In this document: positions 25,667-33,976 of the stretch, piece after piece
Numbering within the stretch: position 1 is the stretch's first letter
Layout of the letters: each line of letters opens with the position of its first letter
From: Mycobacterium sp. IS-1264
GTDB lineage: Bacteria > Actinomycetota > Actinomycetes > Mycobacteriales > Mycobacteriaceae
Direction: 5' to 3'
Assembly (NCBI RefSeq): GCF_001954195.1
Contig: NZ_MBES01000008.1
Location: 1-64,000, forward strand
DNA: 64,000 nt
Program-made: the position numbers and the translations under genes
The notes under the pieces: generated by a model
Told to the model about the DNA's origin: nothing
Seen by the model: the letters and a program-made list of their open reading frames with translations, nothing else
The model's database searches: none

Positions 25667-28474
25667 ATGGGGCCTTCAACCGGCCTTTTTGATGTCGGCG
25701 GTCAGCCGCTGGTCACTCCGCCGATCCGGGGGCGGGCAAACGAGCTGGAACTGATCCGCGCGCTGGTCGCCGCGGTGGCCCAGGGAACCGGGGGCGTGCT
25801 GGTCATCGAGGGACCGCCCGGCATCGGCAAGAGTCGGTTGCTCACCGAAGTGTTGGCGCTGGCCGACGGGTGCGGGGTGCGCACCTTGTTCGGGGAGGCG
25901 TTCGAGTATCAGCAGACGGTGCCGTTTTTCTCGCTATTCATGGCCACGCTGAACGCCGATCCCCCGGTCGGCGATCTCGAGGCGCTGCGCCGGCTGGGCA
26001 GCTCGGCCGATCTGCGCTACTGGGTGGTGCACGATCTGGCCGACGCGATTCATACGGCGGCCGCGCAGACCCCCCTGGTGATTGTGTTGGAGGACATTCA
26101 CTGGGCTGATAACGGCACGGCGTTGGCGCTGCGGTCGCTCGCCACAGTGCACTCGGATGTGCCTGTTTTGTGGGTATTTACCACCCGCACCGGGGCGGGC
26201 GGGCCCGCGGTACAGGAAACCCTGTCGGTGCTGGACCGCGCGAACGCCACATTCTTGCGACTGGCGGCCATGACGCCGGACGCCGTCGCCCAGATGGTCT
26301 GCGACGCGGTGCGGGCGAGGGCGGATGCGCCGCTGTTGGACCTGGCCGCCAAGGCGCACGGAAATCCATTTCTGGTCACCGAGCTGGTCGGCGGGCTAGG
26401 CGAGGAGGGCCGGCTCAATCTCTCCGGTGGCCGCGCGATGGTCACCGGAGACGGACTGCCGCGGCGTCTGGGCGCAACCATGCACCAGCGGCTGGAACTA
26501 CTCTCCGGCGCGGCTTCAGAGCTTGTGCGGGTGGCCGCGGTGCTGCCCGACCGATTTTCGGCTGCCCTGCTGGCCGCGATGCTGGAACGGTCGCCGGCGT
26601 CGTTGCTGTCGGCGGTGGAGGAGGCGGTGCGCGCGGATCTGCTCGTGGAAGATGGTGAGCGGCTGAGGTTTCGGCATGACTTGCTGCGTGAGGCTACCCG
26701 GCAGTCGTTGCCGCAGTCGCTGCGGCGGGCGATGGAGCGCCAATCGGCGTCGGTCATGTTGGGCATGGGAGCGGCCCCCGCCGAGGTGGCCACCCAACTG
26801 GCGAGAAGCGCGGAGCCCGGGGACAGGGAGGCGATCGGCGCGCTGCGACAGGCCGCTCAGTCCGTGGGCCGCGGCGATGCAAGTGCGGCCGCGGACCTGT
26901 GCAAACGTGCGTTGGAGCTGTTGCCCGCCGATGACGCCGAACACGGGTCACTGGTTGCTGAAACGGTGGAGCTGCTCAACCGGGCCAGCCGCTACGGCGA
27001 GGCCGAAGACGTGGCCATCGTGGCGCTCTCGGAGGCGGGCTCGCCTGAAGAGGAGGCCGAGATCCGCCTCCGGCTCCCGACGATCAATAAGCACAATGCC
27101 CAGCGGCGCGTGGAGGAGAATCGGCGAGCGCTCGAATTGAGCGACATCAGCGAGGTCACCCGGGCACGGCATCTGGCCTTGCTGGCCTACAACCTGCTCT
27201 ACGACCAACGCGGGCAACACCGCGGCGCTGCCGATGAGGCCGTCGCGGCCGCGGCATCGAGCGGTGATCTCGAGGCCACGATCGTGGCCCATGTCACCCT
27301 CGCTTGTCTCGATTGTGCGGACGGGTATGCGGGCCGCAGCCTGAGCCGCGTCGAAAAGGCTTGCGCGCTTGCCCGATCGAGTGATCCGACGGCAGCCCAT
27401 GATTTGCTCGCAGCGCACCACGCGAACCTCCTGGCAGTTGTCGGCCGGTTGGACGACGCGGCAGCCCAGATCGAAAACGGGATAGAGCAAGCCCGTCGGG
27501 AACGCAACGCGATGGCCCTCGATATCTGGACCAATATTGCCGCGTGGGTGCATCTCGCGGCGGGCCGGTTGTCTGCAGCTCGCGCCGAGGTTGAATCCGT
27601 GCCGCGCCCACAACGGACAAGCGCGACCGATCTGGACATGATCCGAATGGCGCATCTGGCCGAAGTGGCCGTGCACACCGATGACCGAAACTTGCTGCAG
27701 CAGATGGCCAATGACGCTCGTTACGCCTACCCCACCGGCTCATCGACGGTGCGTCGGGCAGCGGCGCAGGTGCTCGCGCTGGCGGCATGGCAGCGCGACG
27801 ACGTCCATGACGCGATGCGCTGGCTCGGCGATATCGCGCTACTCGGGACGCCACTCACGCCTGAGGTGTTAGACCTGGTGATCTTGGGTGCGCGGGTGGC
27901 CTCCGCGGCCGGCGATGCCGGCCTGCGCGCGCGTGTCCTGCAGGCCAGCGAGGCGCTGGAGCGTGAGCGGCCACCCGTGCCAGTGTTCGCCGGGGTCGCC
28001 GGATACGTCCGCGGGATCCTCGAACGGGACGCCGCGGCGTTGGTGGGTGCCGCGGATTTGCTTCGCTCGTCGGCGCGGCCGCTTCTTTACGCAAGCGCAG
28101 CCGAGGACGCCGGCTTCGAGCTGAGTCGCGCACAGCGCAACGCCGAGGCACTCGACCAGCTGAACGCCGCATTCGACACCTACATCGCGTACGAAGCGGT
28201 CGCCGATGCCCGCCGGGTCGGCCGCGAGTTGCGCCGACTAGGTGTGCAACGCCGCATCGTCGCCCAGCCGCGGGCCAAAACGGGCTGGGACAGCCTCACC
28301 GACTCCGAGCTCAAGGTCGTCAACCTCATCGCACAGGGCGCGACCAACCGCGACGTCGCCACACAGCTGCGCCTCTCCCCCCACACGGTAAAGACCCACG
28401 TCCACAACGCATTTGCCAAGCTCGGCATTGCCTCCCGCGCCCAGCTGGCGCAGCTCATGCGCGGCGCTGATTGA
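25667..28474 (+). CDS. STAND ATPase-LuxR transcriptional regulator, paralogue 2
   Basis: A 935-residue protein with Walker A GPPGIGKSRLL, Walker B VIVLEDIHWADN, a long helical repeat region and a C-terminal LuxR helix-turn-helix (LTDSELKVVNLIAQGATNRD, LSPHTVKTHVHNAFAKLGI). It aligns without large gaps to the preceding gene and clearly arose by tandem duplication. The two ends are nearly identical while the helical sensor-like middle has diverged more, suggesting the same DNA target with different inputs. It follows paralogue 1 by 86 bp. Confidence 0.85.
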   Translation: MGPSTGLFDVGGQPLVTPPIRGRANELELIRALVAAVAQGTGGVLVIEGPPGIGKSRLLTEVLALADGCGVRTLFGEAFEYQQTVPFFSLFMATLNADPPVGDLEALRRLGSSADLRYWVVHDLADAIHTAAAQTPLVIVLEDIHWADNGTALALRSLATVHSDVPVLWVFTTRTGAGGPAVQETLSVLDRANATFLRLAAMTPDAVAQMVCDAVRARADAPLLDLAAKAHGNPFLVTELVGGLGEEGRLNLSGGRAMVTGDGLPRRLGATMHQRLELLSGAASELVRVAAVLPDRFSAALLAAMLERSPASLLSAVEEAVRADLLVEDGERLRFRHDLLREATRQSLPQSLRRAMERQSASVMLGMGAAPAEVATQLARSAEPGDREAIGALRQAAQSVGRGDASAAADLCKRALELLPADDAEHGSLVAETVELLNRASRYGEAEDVAIVALSEAGSPEEEAEIRLRLPTINKHNAQRRVEENRRALELSDISEVTRARHLALLAYNLLYDQRGQHRGAADEAVAAAASSGDLEATIVAHVTLACLDCADGYAGRSLSRVEKACALARSSDPTAAHDLLAAHHANLLAVVGRLDDAAAQIENGIEQARRERNAMALDIWTNIAAWVHLAAGRLSAARAEVESVPRPQRTSATDLDMIRMAHLAEVAVHTDDRNLLQQMANDARYAYPTGSSTVRRAAAQVLALAAWQRDDVHDAMRWLGDIALLGTPLTPEVLDLVILGARVASAAGDAGLRARVLQASEALERERPPVPVFAGVAGYVRGILERDAAALVGAADLLRSSARPLLYASAAEDAGFELSRAQRNAEALDQLNAAFDTYIAYEAVADARRVGRELRRLGVQRRIVAQPRAKTGWDSLTDSELKVVNLIAQGATNRDVATQLRLSPHTVKTHVHNAFAKLGIASRAQLAQLMRGAD

Positions 28475-28488
28475 CTAGACGTCAAATA

Positions 28489-28839
28489 CGAGGCCGCCTA
28501 GTACTGCATCCATCCGGCCCTAAACATCAACCCACGGGCGATGGTTTTGCGCTGCCCGCACGACGACCGTGGTAGTCGACAACTAATCACACAAACCCGG
28601 GCGACGGTCGAAGCGCAGTCGTACACCCGCCCGCGAGCACACAAGGGAAAAAGCGAACCTTGTTGAACGCAGACTACGGAATGCTGGCCATGCCGCCTGT
28701 GACGTTTCCCGCTTGCCGGGTACGCGATGGTGTCGCGATGACCGCAAGCTGGCGCAGCCCGATCGCGGAATCAGCAAGCCGCACTATCCATACCGACGTC
28801 CAGATACGACGCGTGGGCAATGGCGGAGTTGCAACATGA
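28489..28839 (+). repeat. Tiny-peptide cassette, copy 1 of 3 (decayed)
   Basis: The cassette starts with GTCAAATA and GGCC..CTAG elements. A leader of about 90 bp follows (CATCCGGCCCTAAACATCAA, then GGGCGATGGTTTTGC, GCCCGCACGACGACCGT and GTCGAC..ACTAATCAC), then a spacer, AAGGGAAAAAGCGAACC and the peptide ORF. CGGGC/GCCCG in the leader can form a hairpin. The same order is found at 28971-29393 (with about 85 bp extra between the first two elements) and, more diverged, at 30608-30873. Confidence 0.7.
28660..28839 (+). pseudogene. Decayed copy of the tiny membrane peptide, frame-fused to the second tiny ORF
   Basis: Aligned with the intact copy at 29233, this begins with TTG instead of ATG. 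It keeps GMLAM and V.F but has one extra base near 28708. Downstream of that base the frame reads VTFPACRVRDGVAM and runs into the next tiny ORF (MTASWRSPIAESASRTIH, starting at 28738) instead of stopping. The membrane-helix character is lost. It could be a new fused peptide, but decay is the simpler reading. RBS-like AAGGGAA is still present. Confidence 0.5.
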
Positions 28840-28931
28840 TCAAACGATTGCGCGTCAAACGGGCGCAAAAACGCCGAGAGCAAAGGGAATTCAAAGCGTG
28901 GCTGCAGCTAACGGCGAAGCCACTTTGGTAA
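28836..28931 (+). CDS. Very basic 31-residue peptide
   Basis: ATG at 28836 overlaps the stop of the previous ORF (ATGA). It encodes MIKRLRVKRAQKRREQREF and a short tail ending in KPLW, about one third Lys/Arg. No family is recognised. Reality rests on the overlap arrangement only; a nucleic-acid-binding role is a guess from charge. Confidence 0.35.
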   Translation: MIKRLRVKRAQKRREQREFKAWLQLTAKPLW

Positions 28932-29232
28932 GCCGCCCTGATGGCCCGACGGTGTTCTGCCTGACCGATCGTCAAATATCTCGGCGGTGTTTGGGCCTGC
29001 CGTGTCGGGCCATGACCGTGAACCGTCCGCTGTGCGGATTCCATCTCAATGGGTTTCCCCCGAAGGCCTAGTACTCGACCCATCCGGCCTTAAACATCAA
29101 TCCTCGGGCGATGGTTTTGCCGTGCCCGCACGACGACCGTAGTAGTCGACCACTAATCACCTTCTCACCCAAAGCGACGGCCCAGCTAGGCCACACACCC
29201 TGCCGGTGAGCGCACAAAGGAAAGAGCGAACC

Positions 29233-29313
29233 ATGTTGAATGCGGCCCTTGGAATGCTGGCGATGGTGCCAGTGGCGTTCGGTGTCGCTGGCTACACGAT
29301 GGTGTCTCGATGA
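29233..29313 (+). CDS. Tiny membrane peptide (26 aa), copy 2
   Basis: ATG at 29233 after AAAGGAAAGAG. The product begins MLNAALGMLAMVPVAFGVAG and ends YTMVSR: one hydrophobic helix with no charge until the last residue. It is the size class of KdpF-like or CydX-like accessory membrane peptides, but it is not one of those by sequence. The sister copy at 30787 keeps GML.M.PV.FGVAGY...., which shows selection on the peptide. The stop overlaps the ATG of the next tiny ORF. Confidence 0.55.
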   Translation: MLNAALGMLAMVPVAFGVAGYTMVSR

Positions 29314-29393
29314 CCGCCGGTCATGCCATCTCGCTCGCCGAACCAACAAGCAGCACTGTACATCTCGATGCGCACGCAAGTCGGGCTAGCTGA
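29310..29393 (+). CDS. Second tiny ORF of the cassette (27 aa)
   Basis: ATG at 29310 overlaps the stop of the membrane peptide (ATGA). The product begins MTAGHAISLAEPTSSTVHLD. Copy 1 has a partly alignable ORF (MTAS....IAESASRTIHTD) at 28738, which is the only support. Copy 3 lacks it. No family is recognised. Confidence 0.35.
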   Translation: MTAGHAISLAEPTSSTVHLDAHASRAS

Positions 29394-29494
29394 GGGGACC
29401 ACGACGATGCCCGGCTGCGCAATCGAGATCCACAGCGCTGCGGAGAACCCGTCAAAGAGCGCGACCTTACCGCACGAGGGCAGGTAGCAAAGCG

Positions 29495-30505
29495 ATGATG
29501 CCACCGACGCCGCAAACGCGATGCGGCCGCACGCAAATGCCCGGACCGCTGACCTGCAACCGCATAGTTACCACGCGCGATGGCGTCCCGCTGTCCGTTC
29601 GTGACTGGGGATCTCGCGCCGCTGACCATACAGTCGTCCTTCTCCATGGCTTCTGCTCGAACAAAGAGTCCTGGAACATTCAAATGACGCAGCTGATCCG
29701 TCGCTGGGGCAAGAGCATCCGGATCATCAGTTACGACCACCGTGGTCACGGCGACTCCGGCAATGCGTCAATGCACACGTACCGGATCGACCGGCTGGCC
29801 GACGACCTCGCCGAATTGCTTGTCGCGCTTCGTGTTACGGGCTCGCTCACCCTAGTAGGACACTCGATGGGCGGCATGACAGTCTTGGCCTATCTTCGCC
29901 GGCCGGCCAGCAAGCGTCCCGTTGAGCCGGAGAGCCTTGTTCTCGTCGCGAGCGCCGCGGGAAATCTCGGCTCGCACGGCTTCGGCCGGCTGCTGCGCAC
30001 CCCCGCGACAAGCATGCTCTACCACCTCGTCCACCGCATGCCTGGCGCAGGCACCGACGAGCTCGTTCAATTCCTCGCCCGGCCGGTGTGCGCGGCACTG
30101 ACCCGACATGCCGGATGCGGTGACGCCGCCCCTGATTCGTTGGTCGCTAGGTCCGCGGCCGCCATCAACACCACCCCGTCGACGACCAAGGTCGGCTTCC
30201 TGCGCGGCCTAATGGAGTACGACTGCTCGCAGACACTGGGCTCTATCACAGCCAAGACAACGATCATCAGTGGAGGAGCGGACAAGCTCACGCCGATGTG
30301 GCACGCCCGCGAGCTGGTCGACGGTATCCCCGGGGCGACGCTCATCCACCGGCCCACCGCAGGGCACACGCTCTTGCAAGAAGTCCCGGAGGTAGTCACC
30401 GGAGCCATCAGCTCGGCCATCGCCGCCGACGGCGAGTTCCGCATCGACCATTCCGATTCGGCCGTCGAGGCATCACCCGTCGAAGTTGAAGAGCGAGCGT
30501 CATGA
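29495..30505 (+). CDS. Alpha/beta-hydrolase fold protein
   Basis: A 336-residue hydrolase. The oxyanion region is VVLLHGFCSNKESW, DHRGHGDSGN follows, the nucleophile elbow is GHSMGGMTVLAYL, the acid lies in IISGGADKLTP and the histidine in PTAGHTLL. The shape fits the mycobacterial peroxidase/esterase-like alpha/beta hydrolases. The substrate is unknown. ATG at 29495 or the internal ATG at 29537 could be the start. It lies between copies 2 and 3 of the tiny-peptide cassette, on the same strand, and may be co-transcribed with copy 2. Confidence 0.82.
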   Translation: MMPPTPQTRCGRTQMPGPLTCNRIVTTRDGVPLSVRDWGSRAADHTVVLLHGFCSNKESWNIQMTQLIRRWGKSIRIISYDHRGHGDSGNASMHTYRIDRLADDLAELLVALRVTGSLTLVGHSMGGMTVLAYLRRPASKRPVEPESLVLVASAAGNLGSHGFGRLLRTPATSMLYHLVHRMPGAGTDELVQFLARPVCAALTRHAGCGDAAPDSLVARSAAAINTTPSTTKVGFLRGLMEYDCSQTLGSITAKTTIISGGADKLTPMWHARELVDGIPGATLIHRPTAGHTLLQEVPEVVTGAISSAIAADGEFRIDHSDSAVEASPVEVEERAS

Positions 30506-30607
30506 TCCGACCAGGGCGATTACGCCATCCCGATGTTGATCAACGGTCAGCTAACCGATTGCGAGCACCCCTTCGACGCAACTCATGCGCCGCTCGCATT
30601 GACCGGT

Positions 30608-30873
30608 CCGTCAAATATCAAGGCCACTAGGTCTACACCGCCGCGGCCCTAAAGATCACCCGCTGGGTGATGGTGACGCGGTGGCCGCGCTGCAAACGTG
30701 GTCATTGAGCTTCGGATGCCGCGACCGCCGTCGCACTAATCAGGAATCGGCGCCGGAGAGCAACCACACAGCGAATTGAGAAAACGATGATGAGCTCGGT
30801 GTTGGGAATGTTGATGATGATCCCCGTGGTGTTCGGCGTCGCTGGGTACGTGTTGGTGAATCGACAACCGTGA
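30608..30873 (+). repeat. Tiny-peptide cassette, copy 3 of 3
   Basis: GTCAAATATC at 30611 and GGCC.CTAG are followed at once by a leader similar to copies 1 and 2 (GCGGCCCTAAAGATCACC, GGTGATGGTGACGC). In this copy the leader contains TCACCC (30656-30661) facing GGGTGA (30665-30670) across 3 bp, the same half-site as in the nine composite operators. The peptide ORF ends the cassette. Confidence 0.6.
30787..30873 (+). CDS. Tiny membrane peptide (28 aa), copy 3
   Basis: Two consecutive ATGs at 30787 and 30790. The product reads MMSSVLGMLMMIPVVFGVAG, then YVLVNRQP. It is homologous to the 26-residue peptide at 29233, with substitutions mostly between hydrophobic residues, as expected for a conserved single-span membrane peptide. 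A GAGAAAACG stretch precedes it. It stands just before the TGAGACG doublet and the MalT-type regulator. Confidence 0.55.
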   Translation: MMSSVLGMLMMIPVVFGVAGYVLVNRQP

Positions 30874-30913
30874 GCACGCGAAGACGACGGTCCACCCGCC
30901 GGCGCCCCCGCGG

Positions 30914-30953
30914 CGTCTCACTTTGAGATGCTCATTCGCCTCATGTTGAGACG
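30914..30953 (+). promoter_or_regulatory. Doublet of TGAGACG palindromes upstream of the MalT-type regulator
   Basis: CGTCTCA-CTT-TGAGATG at 30914-30930 and CGCCTCA-TGT-TGAGACG at 30937-30953, centres 23 bp apart. GTGTCATG starts 20 bp later at 30974, the same gap as at 22252-22273. The repeat of the whole module before two different STAND-LuxR loci argues for a common activator. Confidence 0.65.
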
Positions 30954-31003
30954 CTCACCATCCGCGCGCCGCGGTGTCATGAGTTGCAGAAGTCGTTGCA
31001 TCG

Positions 31004-33541
31004 ATGGGAAAGAGGGGAAATACGGTGAGCGGGCACAGCGTGAGCGCGGCTCACGAGAAGATCATTAGGGCGTCGGCGAGACGCGGGCCCGCCAGTTCGA
31101 ACGGGCACCGCCAGCGTGCGCCGGAGGTAATGTCGGAGAACGCATCTGATTCAATAGGGTCACTATTGACAGGCAGGATGAGCCCGCCCGACCCTACCCA
31201 GGAGGCGTCAACGCCGAGTGTTCCCGCCCGGCTGCTGGATTCAACGGATTCACGGAGTTCGGACGTGACCGGCTCAGCTGGACGCAGCGACAACGGCGTC
31301 GGAGAAGCCGCTGCGCGAGCAGTTCTGCTCGCCACCAAGCTGCACGTTCCGGCCCTCGGGACCCAGCTCGTTCACCGGGCCGGCTTGCTGGACGTGCTGT
31401 CGGCCGGATGCCGCCGCAAACTGACCCTAATGAGTGCGCCGGCGGGCTGGGGCAAGACGACAGTACTGGCGCAGTGGGCCTTGGCTGCGGGCGAGGCCCA
31501 GCGATTCAGCTGGCTGTCGCTCGATTCCTCCGACAACGACCCGGTGTGGTTTTGGATGTATGTCGTCGCCGCGCTGCAGAAGGTCAGTCCCGGGGTAGGG
31601 ATTCGCGCGGTCGAACTCCTAGCGATGGGCGCCGACCCAACGCAGGTCGTTCTGCCTACTCTGCTAAATGATCTGGACACGATCGCTAGCCCGATGGTGC
31701 TCATTCTTGATGACTACCACCTGGTGGTAAGTCGAGAGGTACACGAGCAGCTGGCATTCTTCATCAGCCGGTTGCCGGCGAATCTTCACCTGGTGTTAGC
31801 CAGCCGATCGGATCCTTCGCTACCGCTGGCTCGGCTAAGAGCCAGCGGTGTGCTTGCCGAGATGCGAACTGACGATTTACGTTTCGGACTTGGTGAGGCC
31901 GACCATCTGCTGAACGATGTGCTCGGACTGGACCTGCCTGATGCAGATATTCAACTGTTGCACCAACGCACCGAAGGATGGGCTGCAGGCCTCTACCTTG
32001 CCGCCCTCTCGCTTGCCGGGCGTGCCGATACCGCCGCGTTCATCAGGATGTTCGCGGGCGATAACCGTCACATCGTCGACTACTTGATGGCCGAAGTGCT
32101 CGACGGCCAGCCACCGCAGCTGCGCAACTTTTTGCTACGTACCTCGGTTCTGGGACGACTCAGCGGTGCGCTGTGCGACGCGGTGCTGGAAACGTCTGGC
32201 TCGGCCTCGGTCTTGGAGCAGATCGAACGCGAAAACCTATTTGTGGTGCCGCTTGACACGTCGCGTCACTGGTATCGCTATCACCAGCTGTTCGGAGAGT
32301 TGCTGCGCACCGAGCTGCGTCGCAGCGAGCCCGATCTCGTCGCCGATCTGCACCGACGAGCCGCGGCCTGGTTCGAGGGCGAGGGCCTCGTCGATGAAGC
32401 GGTCCGCCACCTGGTCGCTGGCGGTGACATCGCGCGCAGTGCTGATCTGATCGCCGCAGACTGGGTCGACGAATTCAACGGGGGCGGCGTGTCGACCGTC
32501 TCCGGATTGCTTGATCTGCTTCCCGAGGAGACGGTTCTACAGGATCCGCGGTTGAGCGTGGCCCGCGCCTGGATCGCCCTGAGCGTTGGTCAACTCGATG
32601 ACGCCGCCGAGTGGATCGAAGCAGTCGAGACCGGACCCGCGGCCGGCACCGCAGATGGTAATGCGATCGGCGCTCAAGTCGTCGTGTTGCGCGCGGTTCA
32701 CTCATTCAAGTCGGCTGAAGTCGCCGCGGCGCTCGAGACGGCTCGCCGGGCGATCACGCTCGATCTCGGTGAAGCGCCGCCGGGCCGATCGAGCGCGTAC
32801 TGCATCTATGGGTCCGCGCTGTACTTTTCGGGCAGCATCAACGAGGCGCAAGCCGCCTTCCGGCGAGCCGTAACGCTGGCCGAGAAGGCGGGTGATCGCC
32901 GCGCCCGGATCTACGCGTTGGGCCATCTGGCGCTGATTTCGGCCGAACGTGGCCAGCTCGCAGACGCCGAATGTCAGATCCGTCGAGCATCCGCCAGCTC
33001 CCGGGATCTGGCGGATGCGGAACACCTCGTGGACGTGATGGTGTCGCTTGCCACGGCCGAACTCCTCCGGGAGCGCGGTGACGCGGCCGCAGCGTTGGCC
33101 GCCGCCGACATGGCCGTCATGTCGGCTCGCAACGGTGGCGCAATCCTCGAGGTCGCCAAGACGCTGTTGGTCAAAGCGGAGATCCTCGAGCACTTCGGCG
33201 ACCACCAGACCGCGAAAGCGATTCTCGAAGAGGTCGACACCTTGGTGCGCGGGTGCGCGGACGCCGGCATCGCCTCGAGGCTGCCCGTTTGGGCCGAGCG
33301 GAGGGCCGGCGCCGCGGTGACTTCGCGCAACGAGGGGCGCGCGCTCGGTGAGGAGCTAACCCCCAAGGAGCTTGAGGTTCTTCGCCTGCTCGCCACCCGG
33401 TTATCGCGACGTGAGATCGGTGCGCGACTATATGTCTCGCTCAATACCGTGAAGACCCACCAGCGCGCCGTGTACCGCAAGCTCGGCGTTGAGCATCGCG
33501 GCGCGGCGGTTAGCCGGGCGCGAGAGCTCGGCCTGTTGTAA
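31004..33541 (+). CDS. MalT-type STAND ATPase-LuxR transcriptional regulator
   Basis: Up to 845 residues. After a variable N-terminus of about 105 residues comes the MalT-like ATPase opening: LATKLHVPALGTQLVHRAGL, Walker A SAPAGWGKTTVLAQWA, then WLSLDSSDNDPVWFW, VLILDDYHLV (Walker B) and VLASRSDPSLPLARLRA. Helical repeats fill the middle and a LuxR helix-turn-helix ends it (LTPKELEVLRLLATRLSRRE, VSLNTVKTHQRAVYRKLGV). It is only distantly related to the two paralogues at 22785 and 25667. MalT of E. coli binds GGGGAKGAGG-type boxes, so this is a candidate for the GGGTGA sites. Several internal ATGs make the start uncertain. Confidence 0.83.
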   Translation: MGKRGNTVSGHSVSAAHEKIIRASARRGPASSNGHRQRAPEVMSENASDSIGSLLTGRMSPPDPTQEASTPSVPARLLDSTDSRSSDVTGSAGRSDNGVGEAAARAVLLATKLHVPALGTQLVHRAGLLDVLSAGCRRKLTLMSAPAGWGKTTVLAQWALAAGEAQRFSWLSLDSSDNDPVWFWMYVVAALQKVSPGVGIRAVELLAMGADPTQVVLPTLLNDLDTIASPMVLILDDYHLVVSREVHEQLAFFISRLPANLHLVLASRSDPSLPLARLRASGVLAEMRTDDLRFGLGEADHLLNDVLGLDLPDADIQLLHQRTEGWAAGLYLAALSLAGRADTAAFIRMFAGDNRHIVDYLMAEVLDGQPPQLRNFLLRTSVLGRLSGALCDAVLETSGSASVLEQIERENLFVVPLDTSRHWYRYHQLFGELLRTELRRSEPDLVADLHRRAAAWFEGEGLVDEAVRHLVAGGDIARSADLIAADWVDEFNGGGVSTVSGLLDLLPEETVLQDPRLSVARAWIALSVGQLDDAAEWIEAVETGPAAGTADGNAIGAQVVVLRAVHSFKSAEVAAALETARRAITLDLGEAPPGRSSAYCIYGSALYFSGSINEAQAAFRRAVTLAEKAGDRRARIYALGHLALISAERGQLADAECQIRRASASSRDLADAEHLVDVMVSLATAELLRERGDAAAALAAADMAVMSARNGGAILEVAKTLLVKAEILEHFGDHQTAKAILEEVDTLVRGCADAGIASRLPVWAERRAGAAVTSRNEGRALGEELTPKELEVLRLLATRLSRREIGARLYVSLNTVKTHQRAVYRKLGVEHRGAAVSRARELGLL

Positions 33542-33976
33542 TTCGCCTGCGGTAACCCCGCTAGATGTGGCCGGCCACAAATCGTCGTGTCTGAGAACGA
33601 TTCCCCCTTAATGACCTGGGCGAGCCAACGTTTCGGGTTATGACGCGGCCGCCAGGGGCCCGCGAGGGAACTCGGGTGTACACGTTTTGAGACCCAAGCA
33701 GGTCATCGCTATCGCCGCGATGCCGTCATGAGGATCGACCGGGCCATCGTCGAAGAAGCTGTGCCGCAGATCCGTTCCTCGTCGGCATCTCACCCGGGTG
33801 AATGGCGCGCGTGGATGAGGACAGCTCACCCACCGTGCAGAGATAGTGGTCGCTGATCTGAGCCATGGCCGCAAGTCGTTTGGATCAACACGTCGACCAA
33901 CTGCGCCGGCAACGAAGGCGGTGCCAGCTCGGCAGCGGCCATGCGGTGAAACTACACATCGAGAACGGGAGACTTC
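33542..33976 (+). other. Intergenic region with a palindrome and site E
   Basis: 435 bp without a convincing gene. It holds a perfect 14-bp palindrome TGTGGCCGGCCACA at 33566-33579, 24 bp after the regulator stop, and operator E at 33790-33831. A minus-strand ORF at 33638-33874 overlaps operator E and has no family character, so I do not call it. Confidence 0.5.
33790..33831 (+). promoter_or_regulatory. Composite GGGTGA operator, site E
   Basis: TCACCCGGGTGA, 11 bp, GGATGAGGAC, AG, CTCACCC on the plus strand. The proximal half reads GGATGA, which is also the core of the E. coli MalT box. It lies about 146 bp before the RclC-like gene. Confidence 0.75.

Larger units (their letters stand above)
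28971..29393 (+). repeat. Tiny-peptide cassette, copy 2 of 3 (intact)
   Basis: GTCAAATA at 28971, then after about 85 bp of extra sequence AAGGCCTAGTAC at 29064. The conserved leader (CATCCGGCCTTAAACATCAA, GGGCGATGGTTTTGC, GCCCGCACGACGACCGTAG) follows, then AAAGGAAAGAGCGAACC and the two tiny ORFs. The leader is about 85 percent identical to copy 1 by eye over 90 bp. Confidence 0.7.

Noticed and set aside
28500..29160. Leader repeats as a CRISPR array
   Set aside because: Only three diverged copies spaced hundreds of bases apart, each followed by an ORF; no short regular repeat-spacer pattern exists in the window.
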